DNA from: Rhodoferax sp.
Lineage (GTDB): Bacteria > Pseudomonadota > Gammaproteobacteria > Burkholderiales > Burkholderiaceae_C
Reading direction: 5' to 3'
Assembly (NCBI GenBank): GCA_026785765.1
Contig: JAJAZK010000570.1
Coordinates: 1 to 7,506 of the forward strand
DNA length: 7,506 bases
Within the stretch, counting starts at the first letter, position 1, and each line of letters opens with the position of its first letter. Below are positions 1-4,699 of the stretch, in pieces. The notes under the pieces are model-generated. The model made no database searches and had not been told where the DNA came from. It was given only the letters and a program-made list of their open reading frames with translations. Position numbers and translations under genes: made by a program.

Positions 1-92
1 CCCCTACGGCGCAATGCAAGACACAGGACAACAAGTGTGTTCCGTACCATAAGTGGGTGTCGGATTACATCGCCGTACTCGGCGGGCGCTGA
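1..92 (+). CDS. C-terminal tail of a probable periplasmic polyamine-binding protein (partial)
   Basis: An open frame enters from the left edge, with the first full codon at base 3, and ends at a TGA at 90-92. It encodes 29 residues, including CVPYHKWVSDYIAVLGGR. A Cys-Val-Pro-Tyr stretch followed by a Trp/Tyr-rich amphipathic end fits the C-terminus of the YdcS/PotD class of extracellular solute-binding proteins as I remember that family; this is recognition from memory, not an alignment. Context supports it: the next genes are an ABC ATPase, two permeases and a PatD-type dehydrogenase, and in the E. coli ydcSTUV-patD operon the binding-protein gene comes first. Its role would be to capture the amine in the periplasm and deliver it to the permeases. 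The fragment is too short to test ligand specificity. Confidence 0.55.
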   Translation, partial: PTAQCKTQDNKCVPYHKWVSDYIAVLGGR

Positions 93-99
93 ACGCTCG

Positions 100-117
100 C
101 CGCGCCCCGCGGCGCGG
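100..117 (+). promoter_or_regulatory. GC-only intercistronic stem-loop
   Basis: A perfect 7-bp stem (100-106 pairs with 111-117) made only of G and C encloses a 4-base loop (107-110). It begins 7 bases after the binding-protein stop and lies in the 78-base gap before the ATPase. No T-run follows, so it is not a standard intrinsic terminator. A smaller 5-bp stem (71-75 with 80-84) precedes it inside the coding end. In binding-protein-dependent transport operons, a hairpin here often protects the upstream mRNA from 3' exonucleases, which keeps the binding protein in excess over the membrane parts. That role is inferred from position and structure. Confidence 0.5.
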
Positions 118-170
118 GTCCGCGCGCACGGTATGCCGGGTATTGCTCGCGCGCTGAGCGGGGCGGCAGC

Positions 171-1190
171 GTGACGCAGCCTGCAGTGAGTCTGGAGCAC
201 CTGTCGTGTGTGTTCGGCACCGGCCCGACCCAGGTCCAGGCAGTTGACGATGTCAACCTTGACATCGAGGAAGGCGAGTTCTTTACTCTGCTCGGGCCGT
301 CTGGCTCTGGCAAGACGACCTGCCTGCGAATGATCGGCGGCTTCACACTGCCAACTTCTGGCCGCTTGTCGATCCATGGCGTCGAGATGACCACCCACCC
401 ACCCTACGCGCGTCCGGTCAATACCGTGTTCCAGGACTACGCATTGTTCCCCCACATGAGCGTAATCGACAACGTCGCCTATGGCTTGATGGTGCGCGGG
501 GTCACAAAAGCCGTACGCAATAAGCGGGCCGGCGAATTGCTGGACCTGGTACGCCTGCCCGAGGTGGCCGCGCGCAAACCCGCCCAGCTCTCCGGCGGCC
601 AGCGCCAACGCGTGGCACTGGCCCGTGCACTGATCGGAGAGCCGCGTGTACTGCTGCTCGACGAGCCGCTCGGGGCGTTGGACCTGAAGTTGCGCGAGCA
701 GATGCAGAGTGAACTCAAGGGCCTGCAGCGCCGGCTTGGCATCACCTTCGTCTTTGTCACGCACGACCAGCACGAGGCCCTGTCGATGAGCGACCGCATC
801 GGGGTCTTCAACCGGGGGCGGCTGGAGCAGGTCGCTGCACCTGGCGAACTCTACGACCGTCCCGCGACACGCTTCGTCGCCGAGTTTGTCGGCGCCGCCA
901 ACCTTCTGCACGGCGCGCAGGCGCGCAAGGTCTGCGGCAGCGACAACGCGATGATCCGCCCCGAGCGTGTGCGCCTGGGGCCGGCGCCTGGGGCCCAACA
1001 GACTGGCAGCGTCAGCGAAGTGCAGTACTTCGGCGCCTTCTGCCGCATCCGGGTGGCCTGTGCCGACGGCCTGCAAATACTCGCCGACGTCGACGCCACG
1101 GCGACCCCGGCTCCAGTCACCGGCAGCGTCGTCCATCTGCATTGGCACGCGGATGCGGTGCATCCCATCGGCGAAGGCGCGGCATCATGA
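171..1190 (+). CDS. Polyamine-type ABC transporter ATP-binding protein (YdcT/PotA-like)
   Basis: This 339-residue protein is the ATPase of an importer and acts on the cytoplasmic face of the inner membrane. Visible motifs in order are Walker A GPSGSGKTT (42-50), Q-loop Gln88 (VFQDY), signature LSGGQ (140-144), Walker B LLLDEP (161-166), D-loop GALD (168-171) and switch His198 (VTHDQ). A TOBE-like regulatory domain fills about 235-335 and includes the MIRPERV motif typical of the PotA/MalK/FbpC group. Length is normal for the family. The start is GTG at 171; upstream there is only a weak GAGCGGGG stretch (156-163), and no ATG lies in frame nearby. The stop TGA overlaps an ATG (ATGA, 1187-1190), which begins the first 65-bp repeat. 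The two permeases and PatD downstream point to putrescine or a related amine as substrate. The exact substrate cannot be read from the ATPase. Confidence 0.93.
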   Translation: MTQPAVSLEHLSCVFGTGPTQVQAVDDVNLDIEEGEFFTLLGPSGSGKTTCLRMIGGFTLPTSGRLSIHGVEMTTHPPYARPVNTVFQDYALFPHMSVIDNVAYGLMVRGVTKAVRNKRAGELLDLVRLPEVAARKPAQLSGGQRQRVALARALIGEPRVLLLDEPLGALDLKLREQMQSELKGLQRRLGITFVFVTHDQHEALSMSDRIGVFNRGRLEQVAAPGELYDRPATRFVAEFVGAANLLHGAQARKVCGSDNAMIRPERVRLGPAPGAQQTGSVSEVQYFGAFCRIRVACADGLQILADVDATATPAPVTGSVVHLHWHADAVHPIGEGAAS

Positions 1191-1255
1191 GCGCCGCGCC
1201 GGACCGCCCCAAGCAAGCTCGCACCGCAGCCCGCAGGGCGGAGGTACTCCAGTGA
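1187..1255 (+). CDS. Mini-ORF 1 of the repeat array (22 residues)
   Basis: ATG at 1187 overlaps the ATPase stop (ATGA). It opens a frame encoding MSAAPDRPKQARTAARRAEV followed by Leu-Gln, ending at TGA 1253-1255. The peptide is basic and Ala/Arg-rich, with no signal peptide, membrane segment or recognised motif. Reinitiation by ribosomes finishing the ATPase is the likely route of translation. The product may have no function of its own: the act of translating it would carry ribosomes to the next start. Whether a stable peptide is made cannot be told from sequence. Confidence 0.4.
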   Translation: MSAAPDRPKQARTAARRAEVLQ

Positions 1256-1320
1256 GCGCCGCGCCGGACCGCCCCAAGCAAGCTCGCACCGCAGCCCGCA
1301 GGGCGGAGGTACTCCAGTGA
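1252..1320 (+). CDS. Mini-ORF 2 of the repeat array (22 residues)
   Basis: GTG at 1252 overlaps the stop of mini-ORF 1 (GTGA). It is preceded by GGAGG at 1240-1244 with 7-base spacing, which is close to ideal. The encoded peptide is identical to mini-ORF 1 apart from using GTG as the start codon. The stop TGA at 1318-1320 overlaps the next GTG. Its frame is shifted by -1 relative to mini-ORF 1. Confidence 0.4.
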   Translation: MSAAPDRPKQARTAARRAEVLQ

Positions 1321-1382
1321 GCGCCGCGCCGGGCCGCCCCAAGCAAGCTCGCACCGCAGCCCGCAGGGCGGAGGTACTCTAG
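1317..1382 (+). CDS. Mini-ORF 3 of the repeat array (21 residues)
   Basis: GTG at 1317 is preceded by GGAGG at 1305-1309. The peptide matches the other two except Asp6 is replaced by Gly (base 1333). The final Gln codon has become the stop TAG (1380-1382) through C to T at 1380. The last G of that stop is the first base of the permease GTG (TAGTG), so coupling to the permease is kept but with a 1-base instead of a 4-base overlap. The copy that directly feeds a real gene is the one that has diverged. Confidence 0.38.
   Translation: MSAAPGRPKQARTAARRAEVL
1370..1380 (+). promoter_or_regulatory. Permease ribosome binding site inside a mini-hairpin
   Basis: GGAGG at 1370-1374 sits 7 bases before the permease GTG (1382) and fixes this start. 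The motif can fold on itself: GGAG (1370-1373), loop GTA, then CTCT (1377-1380). In repeat copies 1 and 2 the same place reads GGAG-GTA-CTCC (1240-1250 and 1305-1315), a perfect 4-bp stem. Here the C to T change turns the closing pair into a G-U wobble, so this site should be slightly more open than the two upstream. A second possible stem in each unit (for copy 1, GCCC 1229-1232 with GGGC 1236-1239) lies just before the site. Folding is inferred by eye. Confidence 0.45.
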
Positions 1383-2332
1383 TGAGCGCCGCCGTGAGAC
1401 CCGAAGGCGCTCAGCACCGCCCAACTCTTACGGACCGTTTGTCGACGCTGCTGTATACGCGGCGCGGCCTGTTGCTGGGGGTTTTGCTCGGCCCACCGCT
1501 GATCTGGTTCAGTGTCATTTACCTGGGCTCGCTGGCGAGCCTGTTGGCCAACAGCGTGTTCCGGCTGGATGACTTTACCGGTCAGGTGGTGCGTGAAATC
1601 GGAATCAGCAACTTTGTCGAGCTCTTCGCCCCGGCCAATCTGGATGTGGCGTTGCGCAGCCTGATCATGTCGGTGCTGGTGACGGCCGCGTGTATCGTGA
1701 TCGCCTTTCCGCTGGCCTATTACATGGCGCGTTACGCCACCGGAACACAAAAAGCGCTTCTTTACGTTGCCGTCATGCTGCCCCTGTGGTCGAGTTACCT
1801 GGTGCGCCTGTACGCCTGGAAGTTGCTGTTGGCCAAGGAAGGCGCCATCTCCTGGCTGATGCAGCGCCTGGAGATGCAGTGGTTGCTCGATGCCCTGCTG
1901 GCCACGCCGGTGATTGGCGGCAACTCGCTGAGTTTCTCGCCGCTGGGGACCTTCATCGTTTTCGTCTACATGTGGCTCCCGTTCGTGGTGCTGCCGATAC
2001 AAGCCGCCATCGAGCGTGTTCCGGTGTCCTGCATTGAGGCCTCCGCCGATCTGGGCGCGAACCCGTCGCAGACCTTGCGCCAGGTCATCTTCCCGCTCGC
2101 GATGCCGGGTATCGCGGCCGGGTCCATCTTCTCGTTTTCGCTCACGCTGGGTGACTACATCATCCCGCAGGTCATCGGCAACTCGACGCTGTACATCGGG
2201 CAGGTGGTGTACCGCCACCAGGGGGTGGCCGGCAACCTGCCATTCGCTGCAGCTTTCTCGCTGGTGCCGATTGCCATCATTGCGGTCTACGTGTGGCTGG
2301 CGCGGCGCAAGGGGGCCTTCGATGCGCTCTAA
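1382..2332 (+). CDS. Polyamine-type ABC transporter permease 1 (YdcU/PotB-like)
   Basis: This 316-residue inner-membrane protein is one half of the transport channel. Hydrophobic segments are visible at about 30-58, 92-115, 125-142, 186-206, 240-262 and 285-306, matching the six-helix BPD_transp_1 fold. The cytoplasmic EAA loop, which contacts the ATPase, reads EASADLGANPSQTLRQVIFP (219-238). A long hydrophilic loop between helices 1 and 2 is usual for PotB-type subunits. The start GTG at 1382 is chosen for its GGAGG at 7 bases and its overlap with the preceding stop. An apparent earlier in-frame start at 1187 is cut off by a stop. Its first residues MSAA are the same as those of the mini-ORFs, which shows that the repeat boundary falls on this start codon. 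The 3' end overlaps the second permease by 11 bases. Substrate is inferred from context. Confidence 0.92.
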   Translation: MSAAVRPEGAQHRPTLTDRLSTLLYTRRGLLLGVLLGPPLIWFSVIYLGSLASLLANSVFRLDDFTGQVVREIGISNFVELFAPANLDVALRSLIMSVLVTAACIVIAFPLAYYMARYATGTQKALLYVAVMLPLWSSYLVRLYAWKLLLAKEGAISWLMQRLEMQWLLDALLATPVIGGNSLSFSPLGTFIVFVYMWLPFVVLPIQAAIERVPVSCIEASADLGANPSQTLRQVIFPLAMPGIAAGSIFSFSLTLGDYIIPQVIGNSTLYIGQVVYRHQGVAGNLPFAAAFSLVPIAIIAVYVWLARRKGAFDAL

Positions 2333-3140
2333 ACCCATCCGCCCTGCGCCGGGCGCCTCGGCGGGACTGCGCCTGGCAACCTGGTCTGCGGTACTGTTCC
2401 TGCACGTTCCGCTGGCGCTGATCATCCTGTATGCCTTCAGCAGCGAAGACAAAAGTTACGTGTTCCCGCCGCCCGGGCTGACCACGCAGTGGTTCGCGGT
2501 GGCACTGGAACGCGAGGACTTGTGGGAGGCGGTGGGCCTGTCCGTACGGATTGCCTTGTGGGCCACAGCGATTGCCCTGGTGCTGGGCACCCTCGCTGCG
2601 GGCGCGCTGGCGCGGACCAGTTTCTTTGGGCGCGAGGCAATATCGCTGCTGCTGATACTACCGATTGCGCTGCCCGGTGTAGTCACCGGCATCGCCTTGC
2701 GATCTGGCTTTCACTCGATGGAAATTCCGTTCAGCTTCTGGACCATCGTCATTGGCCACGCGACTTTTTGCGTCGTGGTGGTCTACAACAATGCGGTAGC
2801 GCGCTTGCGCCGCATCAGTCCATCCCTGATCGAGGCGTCCCTCGACCTGGGAGCGAACTCGTTCCAGACTTTCCGGTATGTGCTGCTGCCGCAACTCGGC
2901 TCCGCCTTGCTGGCGGGAGCCCTGCTCGCGTTCGCGTTGAGTTTTGACGAGGTGATCGTCACGACTTTCACCGCCGGCCAACAAACCACCTTGCCAATCT
3001 GGATGCTGCAAGAGCTGATCCGCCCGCGCCAGCGTCCCGTCACTAATGTGGTGGCAGTGTTCATCATTGTCCTGACCTTCGTTCCCATCATTGCCGCGTA
3101 CTGGCTGACCCGCTCTGATGAGCCGGGCCGGCACCGTTAA
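2322..3140 (+). CDS. Polyamine-type ABC transporter permease 2 (YdcV/PotC-like)
   Basis: This 272-residue partner permease has hydrophobic helices at about 17-39, 72-97, 105-128, 138-158, 190-212 and 242-262. Its EAA loop EASLDLGANSFQTFRYVLLP (171-190) is followed by LLAFALSFDEVIVTTF, a stretch typical of PotC subunits. The frame is open from 2016, but the start is ATG 2322: AAGGGGG at 2309-2315 sits 6 bases upstream, the length then matches PotC proteins, and the residues before it are only an out-of-frame reading of the first permease. The 11-base overlap with permease 1 implies coupled translation and equal amounts of the two subunits. PatD follows after 14 bases. Confidence 0.92.
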   Translation: MRSKPIRPAPGASAGLRLATWSAVLFLHVPLALIILYAFSSEDKSYVFPPPGLTTQWFAVALEREDLWEAVGLSVRIALWATAIALVLGTLAAGALARTSFFGREAISLLLILPIALPGVVTGIALRSGFHSMEIPFSFWTIVIGHATFCVVVVYNNAVARLRRISPSLIEASLDLGANSFQTFRYVLLPQLGSALLAGALLAFALSFDEVIVTTFTAGQQTTLPIWMLQELIRPRQRPVTNVVAVFIIVLTFVPIIAAYWLTRSDEPGRHR

Positions 3141-3154
3141 CCAGGAGCCTCCCC

Positions 3155-4609
3155 ATGGACCCATCCGTCGAACCCGTTATCCGCTTTCCAACGCAATTGT
3201 TGATTGACCACCAGCTGGTGCAAGGCGAAGGCGCCGCCGAAGCCATCCTCAATCCCGCCACCGGGGAGTTGCTGTGCGAAGTCACTGAGGCCACACCGGA
3301 ACAGGTGCACAGCGCCGTGGCGGCGGCCCAGCGCGCCTTCCAGACCTGGTCACAGACCACGCCGGCGGAACGCTCGCAATTGTTGTTGCGGCTGGCCAGC
3401 GCCATCGAATCGAATGCCAGCACGTTCGCCAGGCTGGAGTCGCTCAACTGTGGCAAGCCGTACCCGCGTGCACTGGGCGACGAATTGCCGGCAGTCGCCG
3501 ACTGTTTTCGTTTTTTCGCCGGCGCGGCACGTTGCATGACCGGCTCCATTGGCGGCGAGTACCTGAGCGGCTTCACCAGCATGATCCGGCGTGACCCGAT
3601 TGGTGTGGTGGCGTCCATCGCGCCATGGAACTACCCGCTGATGATGGCTGCCTGGAAGCTCGCACCGGCGCTGGCGGCCGGCAACACGGTGGTGCTCAAG
3701 CCAAGCGAACAGACCCCGCTCACCGCCCTGCTGCTGGGGCAGATCGCGGTCGACATCTTGCCGCGGGGCGTGCTGAATGTGGTTTGCGGACGTGGGGCCA
3801 ATGTCGGGCAGACGCTGGTCGAACATCCTCAGGTGCGCATGGTGTCGCTCACGGGCGACGTGGCGACGGGTCGCAAAGTGCTGCAGGCGGCCACCAACAC
3901 CCTCAAGCGCACCCACCTGGAACTCGGTGGCAAGGCGCCGGTCATCGTCTTCGACGACGCCGACCTGGCTTCGGTGGTGGAGGGTGTGCGTTCGTTCGGT
4001 TACTACAACGCGGGCCAGGACTGCACCGCGGCCTGCCGGGTATATGCCGGGCCGAAGATCTACGAGCGCCTGGTCGCCGACCTCACCACGGCTGTGCGTT
4101 CGATCAAGGTCGGACTGCAAGATGAAGAGGGCGTGGAGATTGGCCCGCTGATCTCCGACCGCCAGCGTAGCCGTGTCGCCAGTTTCGTCGAACGGGCTCA
4201 AATTGCCGGCCACATGGAAGTTACGACCGGCGGCAAGATCCGCAACGGCCCAGGCTTTTTCTACGAACCGACGGTCATTGCCGGTGCACGCCAGGAAGAC
4301 GAAATCGTGCAACGCGAAGTGTTCGGCCCGGTGGTGTCGGTGACGCGTTTCAACGACCTCGAGCAGGTCTTGGGCTGGGCCAACGACTCCGAGTACGGGC
4401 TGGCATCCAGCGTCTGGACCAGCGACGTTGGCAAAGCCCTGCAAGTGGCCAAGCGGCTGCAGTACGGCTGTACCTGGATCAACACCCATTTCATGCTGGC
4501 CAATGAAATGCCGCATGGCGGGCTGAAGTCCTCCGGCTACGGCAAGGACCTGTCGATGTACGCGCTCGAAGACTACACCGTGGCGCGCCATGTGATGGCA
4601 CGCTTCTGA
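3155..4609 (+). CDS. patD: Gamma-aminobutyraldehyde dehydrogenase
   Basis: This 484-residue NAD-dependent aldehyde dehydrogenase should oxidise 4-aminobutanal (in equilibrium with 1-pyrroline) to 4-aminobutanoate (GABA), the second step of the putrescine transaminase route in the cytoplasm. Catalytic features are Asn159 (APWNYP), Lys182 (LKPSE), general base Glu256 (LELGGK), nucleophile Cys290 (GQDCTAAC) and Glu388 (EVFGP). Long stretches agree with E. coli PatD (YdcW) as I recall it, among them SMIRRDP-GVVASIAPWNYP, FGYYNAGQDCTAACR and NDSEYGLASSVWT, so the specific call is more than a generic ALDH. Length is about 10 residues more than E. coli PatD, all at the N-terminus. AGGAG (3143-3147) precedes ATG 3155 by 7 bases. 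Position right after the transporter mirrors ydcSTUV-patD. Betaine-aldehyde or other aminoaldehyde dehydrogenase is the main alternative. Confidence 0.92.
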   Translation: MDPSVEPVIRFPTQLLIDHQLVQGEGAAEAILNPATGELLCEVTEATPEQVHSAVAAAQRAFQTWSQTTPAERSQLLLRLASAIESNASTFARLESLNCGKPYPRALGDELPAVADCFRFFAGAARCMTGSIGGEYLSGFTSMIRRDPIGVVASIAPWNYPLMMAAWKLAPALAAGNTVVLKPSEQTPLTALLLGQIAVDILPRGVLNVVCGRGANVGQTLVEHPQVRMVSLTGDVATGRKVLQAATNTLKRTHLELGGKAPVIVFDDADLASVVEGVRSFGYYNAGQDCTAACRVYAGPKIYERLVADLTTAVRSIKVGLQDEEGVEIGPLISDRQRSRVASFVERAQIAGHMEVTTGGKIRNGPGFFYEPTVIAGARQEDEIVQREVFGPVVSVTRFNDLEQVLGWANDSEYGLASSVWTSDVGKALQVAKRLQYGCTWINTHFMLANEMPHGGLKSSGYGKDLSMYALEDYTVARHVMARF

Positions 4610-4626
4610 GCCAGCGACCGGTTGGC

Positions 4627-4643
4627 GGGTGATCATGGCACCC
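4627..4643 (+). other. Weak stem-loop in the patD/dehydrogenase gap
   Basis: The 90-base gap after patD contains GGGTG (4627-4631) pairing with CACCC (4639-4643) around a 7-base loop, and a 10-base palindrome at 4660-4669. Neither is followed by a T-run, so neither is a convincing terminator. I see no clear -35/-10 pair. Whether the next gene has its own promoter or is read from the patD operon is open. Confidence 0.2.
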
Positions 4644-4699
4644 ACCACGCGCATTGCGGCGCTGCAGCGTAAACTGCGTTACCCTGCCAGGAGACGCTG

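Larger units (their letters stand above)
1188..1382 (+). repeat. Three tandem 65-bp repeats forming a translational relay
   Basis: Copies lie at 1188-1252, 1253-1317 and 1318-1382. Copies 1 and 2 are identical; copy 3 differs at two bases (A to G at 1333, C to T at 1380). A fourth partial match of 10 bases (1383-1392) is the beginning of the permease gene itself. Each unit starts with the last two bases of a start codon and ends with a Shine-Dalgarno GGAGG (unit bases 53-57) followed 7 bases later by the next start codon. Because 65 is one less than 66, each 22-codon frame ends in a TGA that overlaps the next GTG by 4 bases. Deleting all 195 bp leaves the ATPase stop and permease start as a direct ATGA overlap, so the array appears to be inserted precisely into that junction. 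It has none of the ends or genes expected of an insertion sequence. Confidence 0.95.

Noticed and set aside
1187..1382. CRISPR array
   Set aside because: The repeats are contiguous with no unique spacers, only three units are present, and they encode start, stop and ribosome sites.
851..1424. Minus-strand open frames carrying repeated GVPPPCGLRCELAWG-like peptides across the 65-bp array
   Set aside because: They are the antisense of the tandem repeat; because 65 is not a multiple of 3 the same DNA is read in successive frames. There is no ribosome site and they overlap real genes on the plus strand.
2016..2321. Longer N-terminus for the second permease from an ATG at 2016
   Set aside because: The extra residues are Arg/Ser-rich out-of-frame reading of the first permease. 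ATG 2322 has a good ribosome site and gives the family length.
1379..2452. Long minus-strand frame (357 codons) opposite the first permease
   Set aside because: It is rich in His/Gln/Arg with no recognisable domain, as typical of antisense reading of a GC-rich membrane-protein gene; the plus strand encodes a clear permease.
3350..4654. Long minus-strand frame (434 codons) opposite patD
   Set aside because: It is antisense to a well-matched aldehyde dehydrogenase, with His/Arg-rich composition and no motif.
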